5,066 nucleotides of DNA, taken from contig JADFJI010000199.1 in assembly GCA_022566235.1 (NCBI GenBank), forward strand, positions 1 to 5,066, in the 5' to 3' direction. Both the position numbers and the translations under genes were made by a program. Below, in pieces: positions 1 through 5,066 of this stretch. This DNA comes from Chloroflexota bacterium (GTDB taxonomy: Bacteria > Chloroflexota > Dehalococcoidia > Plut-88900). The notes below the pieces were generated by a model. It worked only from the letters and a program-made list of their open reading frames with translations. It ran no database searches and had not been told where the DNA came from. The first letter of the stretch is position 1. Each line of letters starts with the position of its first letter.

Positions 1-526
1 TACACGAATGCTCGAAGAAATCGCCCAGATAGTTCTCGATGTCCCAGCGTCGAGTAGACACCGTGAAAAAGATTGTGCCGTCGCGGCCTTCCACGACGTT
101 GCTGGCGAATCGCAGCGGCGCACCGGCCACCACGTCCACGAGTATCTCGACCAACCCGTCGGCGTGTATGCGCAGCACCCCCCGGTCGTGATCGCACAGC
201 AGGATAGTGCCGTCACCGCCTGGTTCGAGGCCCAGCGGCCGCCCGCCAGTATTGCCAACCACGATGCGATCGCCGGTATCCGGGTCGATGCGCACCACAT
301 CCCCGCCTTCCAAACCAACCAGCAGGCGGCCGTCGTGATCGAAGATCACATCTTCGGGGCCCCGGCCACCAGTGGGCAGCCGCCGCGACACCTTGAACGT
401 GGAGGTGGCTTCGGTGCGCCCGCCCTGGGCGGGCGCCTTAGGCGGGTTCCAGCAACGCGGGCTGAGCAGACGGCGACTCACCTTAAAGAACTTAGTGTGC
501 AAGCCAGATCTCAGCGCGTTCGGCAT
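1..526 (-). CDS. SMP-30/gluconolactonase/strictosidine-synthase-like beta-propeller protein, 3' end outside window
   Basis: The minus frame is open from an ATG at 526-524 to the window edge (175 residues, C-terminus missing). Residues 56-175 look like the first half of a six-bladed propeller of the SMP-30/strictosidine synthase-like superfamily. Visible marks are GPEDVIFDHDGRLLVGLEGG (56-75), TGGRPLGLEPGGDG (93-106), a CDHDRG strand end (111-116) and APLRFASNVV (136-145). E58 and N143 sit where the family's metal-binding Glu and Asn are expected; the third ligand would lie beyond the window. A WNPPKAP stretch (26-32) before the propeller is also common in actinobacterial members. Members hydrolyse lactones or phosphotriesters, but the substrate here cannot be told. 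The start is uncertain: ATG 526 has no clear ribosome binding site, while a strong one precedes a GTG at 610 in the same frame, cut by TGA at 568-566. The family call is firm, the N-terminus is not. Confidence 0.82.
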   Translation of the reverse strand, partial: MPNALRSGLHTKFFKVSRRLLSPRCWNPPKAPAQGGRTEATSTFKVSRRLPTGGRGPEDVIFDHDGRLLVGLEGGDVVRIDPDTGDRIVVGNTGGRPLGLEPGGDGTILLCDHDRGVLRIHADGLVEILVDVVAGAPLRFASNVVEGRDGTIFFTVSTRRWDIENYLGDFFEHSC

Positions 527-541
527 CGCGGTGGCCGACCG

Positions 542-565
542 CCGCGGCGGCGATGGCGGCGGCGG
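542..565. repeat. GGC-rich low-complexity trinucleotide run
   Basis: A short run of GGC/GAT-type triplets reads as proline codons in one minus frame and alanine codons in another. It lies exactly where the 5' reading frame of the SMP-30-like gene is disturbed. Such runs are prone to slippage in vivo and to indel errors in sequencing, so it is a natural place for a frameshift. No function is implied. Confidence 0.5.
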
Positions 566-607
566 TCATCTGTGCGTGGGGGCGTCGTCGTCTTCGGGGG
601 GCGTCGT

Positions 608-626
608 CACGCTAGATACTCCTTCC
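608..626 (-). promoter_or_regulatory. Strong ribosome binding site with GTG start, leading into a 14-codon frame
   Basis: Read on the minus strand, GGAAGGAG (626-619) precedes a GTG (610-608) by 8 bases, the best Shine-Dalgarno/start pair in this part. The GTG frame is the same one used by the SMP-30-like gene but ends after 14 codons (VTTPPEDDDAPTHR) at TGA 568-566. That stop overlaps an ATG (569-567) in the next frame, which runs 25 codons to TAA 494-492. Either the true start of the SMP-30-like gene is here and the frame is broken by indels, or one or two short leader ORFs precede the gene. Confidence 0.5.
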
Positions 627-691
627 CCCTTGACGGCACGGTCCGGGGCCGGTGCCACCGTCCGCAAGCTCCCGCGGTTTTCCTCCCTCTG

Positions 692-712
692 AACTGCAGT
701 TATAACTGAAGT
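692..712. promoter_or_regulatory. AT-rich overlapping palindromes, candidate operator with -10-like element
   Basis: Two perfect palindromes overlap: AACTGCAGTT (692-701) and CAGTTATAACTG (697-708). The second extends to a 20-base near-palindrome (693-712) with one mismatched pair. The half-site AACTG/CAGTT therefore occurs three times. On the minus strand the centre contains TATAAC (704-699), a good -10 match, about 90 bases upstream of the GTG at 610, but I see no matching -35 at 16-18 bases. Position and symmetry suggest a repressor site over the promoter of the SMP-30-like gene, for instance of a TetR-type dimer. This is inference from sequence shape only. Confidence 0.35.
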
Positions 713-732
713 GGCCGCGATCACTGTGTGAA

Positions 733-960
733 CTAACGCACAAACTGCTCATCCGCTGAAGCGCCCCCTGTCACCGCTACTGCGAATGCCACCGCAATCA
801 CGGCCAACTGTTCGCCATGATTGGGGAAGGGGCGGTCGCTGCCGTAGCTGCACGTGAACGCGCCAAGGCTCGCGATGAGGCCGGCGTCGATGTCGCCTGC
901 GACCCAGCCGATTAGGACCGGTATCGCGCTGCTCGCAGCGAAACGCAACGCCGGTCGCCA
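733..960 (-). pseudogene. FUSC-family inner-membrane protein, N-terminal fragment
   Basis: The minus frame ending at TAG 735-733 reads, from about 957, RPALRFAASSAIPVLIGWVA, then GDIDAGLIASLGAFTCSYGS, DRPFPNHGEQ and a hydrophobic AVIAVAFAVAV. This is the usual opening of FUSC-type proteins (fusaric acid resistance / aromatic acid exporter-like): a first membrane helix, a GxxxAGLIASLGAF turn, a charged DRPxxN loop, then a second helix. Whole proteins have several hundred residues with more helices and a cytoplasmic domain. Here the frame stops after about 75 residues, so no working transporter is encoded. No ribosome binding site is evident; the only in-frame start candidate near the beginning is TTG 948-946, inside E1 alpha homologous sequence. 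Upstream, the frame merges with the E1 alpha fragment at about 941-965. Family recognition is by eye, and the C-terminal break could be a frameshift or a second junction. Confidence 0.6.
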
Positions 961-1339
961 CCGGTATGTTGGAACCTACGACGCCATTGGCTCCCAACAT
1001 GCCTTTGGTCACGTCGGCGATGTGCATCGTGCCGCCTTTGCCTTTGTTGGTGCCCGTGGCCTTACCCATCAGCTCCGCCATCATCTTCTTCATATCCACT
1101 CCCTTGGCCAGGCAGTGATGGTGGCTCCTGTGGGTCCCCAGCAGGTAGTCATCGGAGCGCAGGTGGGCGCATACGCCCACGGCCACGGCCTCCTGTCCCA
1201 CCGAGGAGTGGATCCCCCCGACGGGCTTTCCAGAGTCCGCCTCCCGGCGCGCCCTCTCCTCGAACTCCCGGATCGTTACCATACCCTTATAAAGCCGCAG
1301 CGAGGTCTCTTTATCCGGCAGGCTGTGGGTCTCGGCCAT
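749..1339 (-). CDS. Truncated thiamine-diphosphate-dependent dehydrogenase E1 alpha subunit (pyruvate/acetoin type) running into foreign sequence
   Basis: From ATG 1339-1337, residues 1-133 match the N-terminal part of E1 component alpha subunits: a LYKGMVTIREFEERA helix (16-30), IHSSVGQEAVAVG (43-55), THRSHHHCLAKGVD (69-82), MMAELMGKATGTNKGKGG (86-103), TMHIAD (104-109) and GANGVVGSNIPVATG (116-130). Intact proteins have about 320-330 residues and carry the GDG...N thiamine-diphosphate/Mg motif shortly after this point; here it is absent. After residue 133 (about 941) the frame continues as an Arg-rich tail to TGA 751-749, while another frame of the same DNA encodes FUSC-like protein. The product would have no cofactor site and be inactive. 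E1 alpha normally pairs with E1 beta and E2 in the pyruvate or acetoin dehydrogenase complex; no partner is in the window. An ATG at 1363-1361 is possible, but 1339 is better placed after the ribosome binding site. I cannot separate pyruvate from acetoin dehydrogenase. Confidence 0.8.
   Translation of the reverse strand: MAETHSLPDKETSLRLYKGMVTIREFEERARREADSGKPVGGIHSSVGQEAVAVGVCAHLRSDDYLLGTHRSHHHCLAKGVDMKKMMAELMGKATGTNKGKGGTMHIADVTKGMLGANGVVGSNIPVATGVAFRCEQRDTGPNRLGRRRHRRRPHREPWRVHVQLRQRPPLPQSWRTVGRDCGGIRSSGDRGRFSG
941..965. other. Breakpoint between E1 alpha and FUSC-like sequence
   Basis: On the minus strand, the E1 alpha frame is family-like down to IPVATGVAF (codons ending at 941). The FUSC frame is family-like from about RPALRFA (from about 957) onward. 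The two homologies overlap by roughly 15-20 bases in different frames, which places the breakpoint here and suggests microhomology. No inverted terminal repeats, transposase or target duplication are seen at the point. Confidence 0.65.
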
Positions 1340-1345
1340 GTTGCA

Positions 1346-1355
1346 CCTCTCTTCC
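1346..1355 (-). promoter_or_regulatory. Ribosome binding site that decides the E1 alpha start
   Basis: On the minus strand the purine run GGAAGAGAGG (1355-1346) ends 6 bases before ATG 1339-1337. The alternative ATG at 1363-1361 lies upstream of this run and would add eight residues (MGEEERCN) that are not typical of the family. Confidence 0.6.
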
Positions 1356-1388
1356 TCTCCCATAGATGTGAGGCCTCATCAGGTACAT

Positions 1389-1418
1389 AGCCCGTGACTA
1401 TTACAAGTGAAACGGGCT
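1389..1418. promoter_or_regulatory. Inverted repeat AGCCCGT-N16-ACGGGCT upstream of E1 alpha
   Basis: Seven-base perfect arms (1389-1395 and 1412-1418) flank a 16-base AT-richer centre. The nearer arm is 50 bases upstream of the E1 alpha ATG at 1339. On the minus strand the centre contains TAATAG, which could serve as a -10. It could be an operator over the E1 alpha promoter or an RNA hairpin in its leader. There is no T-tract, so a terminator is unlikely. Confidence 0.3.
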
Positions 1419-1666
1419 GTAAAGCTTGAAACCGGACATAGGCTGGACGAAAGACAGTTCCTGAGCCTCCACTCCCATTCCCGCGCGCTAATCAGGGTGT
1501 GGACACGGGCCTCCTGCTCACCGCGATGTATCTTACCTACCCCGTAGATTCGAGTCAACTTCGACTTTTTAGGCCATTTGATACGTCCGATGAAGCGGCA
1601 AGCATAGAGGGGCGGAGTCCCCGTTCGTGGTCAGCTTGCCTGTCCAGCCTGTCCTAGTCCCATCGA

Positions 1667-1699
1667 AGGGATGGTCGAAACTGCCCCTAATCCATCCCT
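1667..1699. repeat. Inverted repeat AGGGATGG-N17-CCATCCCT
   Basis: Perfect eight-base arms at 1667-1674 and 1692-1699 are separated by 17 bases. The repeat lies about 120 bases upstream of gdhA with no T-run after it. It may be a regulator binding site or a structured leader element; nothing more specific can be said. Confidence 0.3.
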
Positions 1700-1741
1700 A
1701 TTCCTGAAAGGGCGCTTAATAAGTTTCTCGCAAAGGGGAGT

Positions 1742-1789
1742 GTCCCGACGCCGAGTCGGGACCGGGGGTTTGTCCCGACTTGTCGGGAT
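1742..1789. repeat. Tandem hairpin element (GTCCCGAC/GTCGGGAC twice) before gdhA
   Basis: Two hairpins share the same arm. The first is GTCCCGAC (1742-1749), loop GCCGA, GTCGGGAC (1755-1762). The second is GTCCCGAC (1772-1779), two bases, GTCGGGAT (1782-1789). The right arm of the first can also pair with the left arm of the second across a nine-base loop (1763-1771), so two exclusive folds exist. The element ends 17 bases before the gdhA ribosome binding site and would lie in its 5' leader if transcription starts upstream. It has no T-tract. Short dispersed palindromes of this kind are common between genes in many bacteria; a regulatory role is inference. Confidence 0.55.
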
Positions 1790-1806
1790 TCAGCACCCTC
1801 CTAGAG

Positions 1807-1819
1807 AAAGGAGAGGCCC
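1807..1819 (+). promoter_or_regulatory. Ribosome binding site of gdhA
   Basis: AAAGGAG (1807-1813) is followed by a six-base spacer and ATG 1820-1822. This is a strong Shine-Dalgarno with ideal spacing and fixes the gdhA start. Confidence 0.8.
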
Positions 1820-3079
1820 ATGGCCGGTACCATTCCCAGGGACGACATGACCTCCTTCGAGGCCGTCACCTGGTTCTTCGACCAGGCAGCCGAGCGGGTC
1901 AGGTGTGATGATGAGATGCGGGAGTTGCTCCGTCGTCCCTGGCGTGAGCTGACCGTCGCGGTGCCCATTCGCCTGGACAACGGCAAACTGAAGATGTTCA
2001 CGGGGTATCGGGTACAGCATAACGGGGCACGGGGCCCCTATAAGGGGGGTATACGCTACCACCCCAGGACCGGTCTGGACGAGGTGCGGGCCCTGGCGTC
2101 CCTGATGACCTGGAAGAACGCCCTGGCCGGCATTCCCTACGGTGGCGCCAAGGGCGGCGTGACCTGCGACCCCGGCGAGCTGAGTACCACTGAGCTCAAC
2201 CGCCTGACCCGGAGGTTCACTCAAAACATAGCCCACATCATAGGCGAGAACCGGGATATTCCCGCGCCCGATATGGGCACTAACGCCCAGACCATGGCCT
2301 GGATGATGGACGCCTATGGCCAGATGTTCGGCCACACGCCGGCCATCGTCACGGGCAAGCCTGTGGAGCTGGGAGGTTCCTACGGGAGAGATGCCGGGCC
2401 TGGTCGGGGGCTGGTGTACTGCTTGGAGGAGTGGGCCCGGCTGACCGACTACTCACTCCAGGGGTCCAGGGTCTTGATCCAGGGCTTCGGGCAGGTCGGG
2501 TCATGGGTTGCTCGCCTCATCGGAAGTCTGGGGTGTACCGTCGTGGGCGTGAGCGATATTTCAGGAGGTCTTTTCAATCCCAGGGGCCTGGATATTCCCA
2601 AGCTGATGGAACATGTCGGGCAGTCGGGCACCATTGCCGGCTTTCAGGGTGTGGAGGAGGTGAGTGGGGAAGAATTCCTCCAGCTTCCCTGCGACATACT
2701 CGTCCCCGCGGCCATCGAGGGTGTCATCCATTCCCGAAACGCCGATAAGATCCAGGCCAGCGTGGTAGTGGAGGCTGCCAACCACCCCACCACTCCGGTA
2801 GGGGATATCATCCTTCGAGACCGTGGAATCGCCCTGATGCCGGATATCCTGGTCAACGCCGGCGGCGTGGTAGTCTCCTACTTCGAGTGGGCCCAAAACA
2901 TTCAGCAGTTCAGGTGGGAGGAGGAGAGGGTCAACAAGGAGCTGGAGAAGATCGTGAAGGGGGCAACCCGGGAGGTCATTAAGCTGTCCGATAGAGAGGG
3001 CATAAGCTTGAGGGAGGCCGCCTTCTACATCGGCGTAGAGCGGGTCTCCCGGGCCATCGAGCTGCGAGGGTTCGTTTAG
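1820..3079 (+). CDS. gdhA: Glutamate dehydrogenase (Glu/Leu/Phe/Val dehydrogenase family)
   Basis: The protein is complete at 419 residues, the usual length of hexameric bacterial and archaeal GDHs, and cytoplasmic. It catalyses reversible oxidative deamination of glutamate to 2-oxoglutarate and ammonia with NAD(P). The N-terminal substrate domain carries GPYKGGIRYHP (K75), MTWKNAL (K99), IPYGGAKGGV (K111) and DIPAPDMGT (D151), the expected substrate-binding and catalytic Lys/Asp set. TGKPVELGGS (178-187) leads to the Rossmann domain with GFGQVG (222-227) and VSDISGG (244-250). NAGGVVVSYFEWAQN (346-360) is the conserved late motif. Two positions depart from the usual family pattern: AGPGRG (192-197) where ATGRG is common, and NHPTT (321-325) where NGPTT is usual. 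Coenzyme preference cannot be read with confidence. The start is fixed by a strong ribosome binding site. The gene stands alone, divergent from E1 alpha and convergent with the PAP2 fusion gene. Confidence 0.96.
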   Translation: MAGTIPRDDMTSFEAVTWFFDQAAERVRCDDEMRELLRRPWRELTVAVPIRLDNGKLKMFTGYRVQHNGARGPYKGGIRYHPRTGLDEVRALASLMTWKNALAGIPYGGAKGGVTCDPGELSTTELNRLTRRFTQNIAHIIGENRDIPAPDMGTNAQTMAWMMDAYGQMFGHTPAIVTGKPVELGGSYGRDAGPGRGLVYCLEEWARLTDYSLQGSRVLIQGFGQVGSWVARLIGSLGCTVVGVSDISGGLFNPRGLDIPKLMEHVGQSGTIAGFQGVEEVSGEEFLQLPCDILVPAAIEGVIHSRNADKIQASVVVEAANHPTTPVGDIILRDRGIALMPDILVNAGGVVVSYFEWAQNIQQFRWEEERVNKELEKIVKGATREVIKLSDREGISLREAAFYIGVERVSRAIELRGFV

Positions 3080-3214
3080 AGTAGCTGCCAGGCTGGCACC
3101 CTCGGCGCCTTGCTGATGATAGAGACTTCCCCGAGAGATGGACAAGTGCTCAGGGACCTGTCCGATATCATTCCTCTGGTGCATCAACGCTCTGGGATGC
3201 CGCGGCGGCCTGTT
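3080..3214. other. Convergent intergenic space, only weak hairpins
   Basis: The 135 bases between the gdhA stop and the PAP2-fusion stop hold small inverted repeats: TGCCAG-G-CTGGCA (3086-3098), GGACA-N14-TGTCC (3140-3163) and GCATC-N10-GATGC (3181-3200). None is followed by a T-run on either strand, so no standard intrinsic terminator is visible. TGCCAGGCTGGCA, 6 bases after the gdhA stop, is the best candidate for a transcript-end structure. Confidence 0.35.
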
Positions 3215-5066
3215 TCACCGGGGCAGGATCTCCAGCATCTGGGGGGCTCGGGCCAGCCACCGGGCCAGGTGCAGGCGAGGATACAGTTTGAAGGGCAGCC
3301 GCCATGCCGTCTCGTCTATGATGAGTCGAATCAAGATGGACTGCCGCAACGGCCGTGAGGCCAGGTATGCCACAGCCCCGAGGATTGGGACCAGGGCCAG
3401 CAGCATGACCAGCGGCGAATGGATGTTGGTGGGCTTCGGGGCGCCCTCGGCGGCCCGGCGACGAGGCCGTCTCATCCAGGTCTTGACCCAGAAGGCCAGC
3501 GTCCAGGTGAAGCGAGACGCGCTCCGCAGTCCCGGGATTGGAATGGCTATCGCCACGCTAAGCACCATATGGACGCCCATGTGGTGGAGGGCGTTCCGCA
3601 CTTCTCCAGAAGAGAGATATGTCTGCAGGCGTGCCACCTCGGAAGACGTGAGCCTTCCCTCGGCCTCCCACCGGGCCATTCCCCGGTTCAGAAATGCATC
3701 CGCAGCGGCGTCCGCATCTTGCATTGCCCCCATTATGTGCTGAACGTTCGTCTTGACGTCCAGAAGTCGGTACACCCGGCTGACCAGCCGTCCCCAGAGG
3801 TGAGGCTCGGCATCCTTCCAGGCCCGAATCGCCCGTTCGGCGTGCTCCACCGATTCCCTGAGCTCGATCAAGCCCTGGGGGCCGAGGCTCCTTTCAAGGG
3901 CAGTCTCATTGCTGGCGATGTAGTCCCTGGCCCGCGGAAAATCGATGTCGTCGAACACGGGGATGGAGCCCCTCTTCAACGACGACTTCCACTGGCCCCG
4001 GGCCGGGATCAAGGTAACCACCGCCGATTCCAGGTCGATGATCTTGAACTCGCCCTGCGGAGTGCGGATCAGGTTAGATTGGGCGTGGGGGTTGCGGGGA
4101 TTTATCTGCCAGACCGAGAGACCGGCCTCGGCGAAGATATCCGCGACCTGTGTTAGAAAACTCCTCGCCTCGTCGTCGTTCTCCACCTTATCCCCTGGAA
4201 CGAACTCGGTGACGAAGCTGCAGCTACCGTGCATACAGGAGATGGTGGTCACGGGGGCAACCAGATCGCTGCCGAACCTGTGGATGGTCAACAGGCTAGC
4301 GATCTTCCGTCGATGGGCTGCCGCCTCTAGGGCTACACGGTTATCCGTATAGGGGAACTTGGCCTGGAAGGCCAGCCAGTAGAGGAGCCGGACCACCGGA
4401 GGGGGGTTGTATACCTTGGTCGCGGTCCCGCGCTCGGGGTCCAGGACGACGACGCTGGCGATGGATTTCTCGGTTCGACACTTCTCGCAGCCTAGCACTG
4501 TAAGGTCTTCCCGTAGCTTCCAGGGTGAAAACCAGGTGGCCTGCCGGAGATACAGGAACAACGGGATGAGAATGAGAAGCCCCATGGCCCCTAGGAGGAG
4601 GCCCGCGGCCACGTCGGTGGGCCAGTGGGCCTGGAGATGGACACGGGCAACACCCACAGTCAGTATGAAAACCGTGATAAGCAACAGCAGGGGGACCAGC
4701 AGCTTTTTCTTAAGGCCGTAATACGCGGCCATGAACCCCCAGAACCCGAAGAAGACAGTGCTGCCGAAAACGTGCCCGCTGGGGAAGCTGGGGCCGTCGG
4801 ATTCTCCCAGGGGCCTTGATCGCCCAATTATCTCCCCCAGCGTAAAGTCACTGAGAAATGCAATGAGGCCCATGACCACGCCGATGACGGCGAAGGCAAG
4901 GGCTTCTCGGTTCATTCCCAGGAGCCAGAGAAAACCTATGCCCAGTATTCCCAGGACCAGGGCCGGCCAGTTATTGGTCAGCCAGGAGACCGCCTCCAAG
5001 AACCCCGTTAACCCCGGTATGTCCCATCCCGTGATCCAGTCCAGTACGGCCTGGTCCTGGGACGGC
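3215..5066 (-). CDS. PAP2-family phosphatase fused to kinase-like domain and C-terminal membrane domain, 5' end outside window
   Basis: The minus frame is open from the window edge to TGA 3217-3215, 616 visible residues. A TTG at 4999 is probably not the start: upstream residues DQAVLDWITGWDIPGLTGF look like normal PAP2 N-terminal sequence. Numbering from 4999, the PAP2 part spans about 1-155 with about five membrane helices and the motifs GEIIGRSRP (55-63), FPSGH (72-76) and ARVHLQAHWPTD (118-129). The expected Lys of the first motif is Gly55; PSGH and the R/H/D of the third are kept. Residues about 165-420 are soluble and kinase-like: CEKC (171-174), TATKVYNP (192-199, possible ATP-site K195), VTEFVPGD (263-270), loop INPRNPHAQSNLI (299-311) and IIDLES (320-325, metal-binding Asp322). 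The catalytic-loop Asp is absent. After 470 come hydrophobic segments near 475-490 and 528-548. PAP2 enzymes dephosphorylate lipid phosphates at the membrane, so lipid or envelope metabolism is likely. Substrate and kinase activity are unknown. Confidence 0.85.
   Translation of the reverse strand, partial: PSQDQAVLDWITGWDIPGLTGFLEAVSWLTNNWPALVLGILGIGFLWLLGMNREALAFAVIGVVMGLIAFLSDFTLGEIIGRSRPLGESDGPSFPSGHVFGSTVFFGFWGFMAAYYGLKKKLLVPLLLLITVFILTVGVARVHLQAHWPTDVAAGLLLGAMGLLILIPLFLYLRQATWFSPWKLREDLTVLGCEKCRTEKSIASVVVLDPERGTATKVYNPPPVVRLLYWLAFQAKFPYTDNRVALEAAAHRRKIASLLTIHRFGSDLVAPVTTISCMHGSCSFVTEFVPGDKVENDDEARSFLTQVADIFAEAGLSVWQINPRNPHAQSNLIRTPQGEFKIIDLESAVVTLIPARGQWKSSLKRGSIPVFDDIDFPRARDYIASNETALERSLGPQGLIELRESVEHAERAIRAWKDAEPHLWGRLVSRVYRLLDVKTNVQHIMGAMQDADAAADAFLNRGMARWEAEGRLTSSEVARLQTYLSSGEVRNALHHMGVHMVLSVAIAIPIPGLRSASRFTWTLAFWVKTWMRRPRRRAAEGAPKPTNIHSPLVMLLALVPILGAVAYLASRPLRQSILIRLIIDETAWRLPFKLYPRLHLARWLARAPQMLEILPR

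Larger units (their letters stand above)
1364..1819. other. Divergent intergenic region without genes
   Basis: About 455 bases lie between the divergent E1 alpha fragment and gdhA. No reading frame of interest and no convincing tRNA or other RNA fold was found on either strand. The region holds inverted repeats at 1389-1418, 1667-1699 and 1742-1789, a tandem TGTCCAGCC/TGTCC motif around 1641-1654 and a short GGGG-CGGAGT-CCCC hairpin at 1609-1622. The only promoter-like hexamer for gdhA is TTGATA at 1578-1583, and I see no good -10 at the right distance. The region probably contains both promoters, but I cannot place them. Confidence 0.5.

Noticed and set aside
8..709. Long open frame on the plus strand
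   Set aside because: It is antisense to the SMP-30-like gene in GC-rich DNA, its translation matches no family I know, and the minus frame shows clear propeller motifs.
854..1390. Plus-strand open frame of 178 codons
   Set aside because: It is the shadow of the E1 alpha and FUSC fragments on the opposite strand, with no family features and no good ribosome binding site.
1545..1572. Possible intrinsic terminator, TCGAG/TTCGA hairpin followed by TTTTT
   Set aside because: The stem is five pairs with one G-T wobble, and no plus-strand gene lies upstream to terminate.
1578..1608. Possible sigma-70 promoter for gdhA starting at TTGATA
   Set aside because: The -35 matches well, but the only -10-like hexamers (GCATAG, CATAGA) are poor and badly spaced.
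1364..1819. tRNA, riboswitch or small RNA in the intergenic region
   Set aside because: I found no cloverleaf with a GTTCRA arm and no known riboswitch core on either strand. The short hairpins do not make a recognisable RNA.
1790..2335. Minus-strand open frame under gdhA
   Set aside because: It is antisense to the strongly conserved first half of glutamate dehydrogenase; the His/Gly-rich translation is typical of a shadow.
2561..3187. Minus-strand open frame of 208 codons at the gdhA 3' end
   Set aside because: Mostly antisense to gdhA, with no recognisable domain or ribosome binding site.
3419..4156. Plus-strand open frame of 245 codons
   Set aside because: It is antisense to the kinase-like domain of the PAP2 fusion and shows no family features.
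1..5066. CRISPR array, insertion sequence or integrase/attachment site
   Set aside because: There are no regularly spaced direct repeats, no transposase or integrase motifs and no terminal inverted repeats around the breakpoint at 941-965.

Overview
The window reads as a metagenome- or single-cell-style genomic fragment with two parts that look different. Positions 1 to about 950 hold remnants of two minus-strand genes whose protein sequences resemble high-GC actinobacterial (mycobacteria-like) families: an SMP-30/strictosidine-synthase-like protein and a FUSC-type membrane protein fragment. Positions about 950 to 5066 hold genes with mixed codon choice (frequent AGG, GGG, ATA alongside GC-ending codons) and short dispersed palindromes. 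This part reminds me of Chloroflexota (Dehalococcoidia/SAR202-like) DNA. Both taxonomic calls are inference from recall, without a search.

Layout. 1-526 (minus): SMP-30/gluconolactonase-like protein, C-terminus outside the window. 527-732: leader region with a strong ribosome binding site, a disturbed 5' reading frame and an AT-rich palindrome. 733-about 960 (minus): N-terminal piece of a FUSC-type protein. About 941-1339 (minus): first 133 or so residues of a thiamine-diphosphate-dependent dehydrogenase E1 alpha subunit (pyruvate/acetoin dehydrogenase type), which changes abruptly into the FUSC sequence in another frame. 1340-1819: about 480 bases without a gene, holding several inverted repeats, including a tandem pair of hairpins just before the next gene. 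1820-3079 (plus): complete glutamate dehydrogenase. 3080-3214: short convergent intergenic space. 3215-5066 (minus): long membrane protein made of a PAP2 phosphatase domain, a kinase-like domain and a C-terminal membrane domain, with its start beyond the window.

The only complete gene is gdhA, which links 2-oxoglutarate/ammonia and glutamate. The E1 alpha fragment would have belonged to a 2-oxoacid or acetoin dehydrogenase complex but lacks its cofactor site. No operon joins these genes: gdhA and the PAP2 fusion converge, and gdhA and E1 alpha diverge. The two most interesting points are the E1 alpha/FUSC breakpoint at about 941-965, which is either a real rearrangement or a chimeric assembly joint, and the PAP2-kinase fusion, in which hallmark residues of both catalytic domains are replaced. 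I found no convincing new defence or mobile system.
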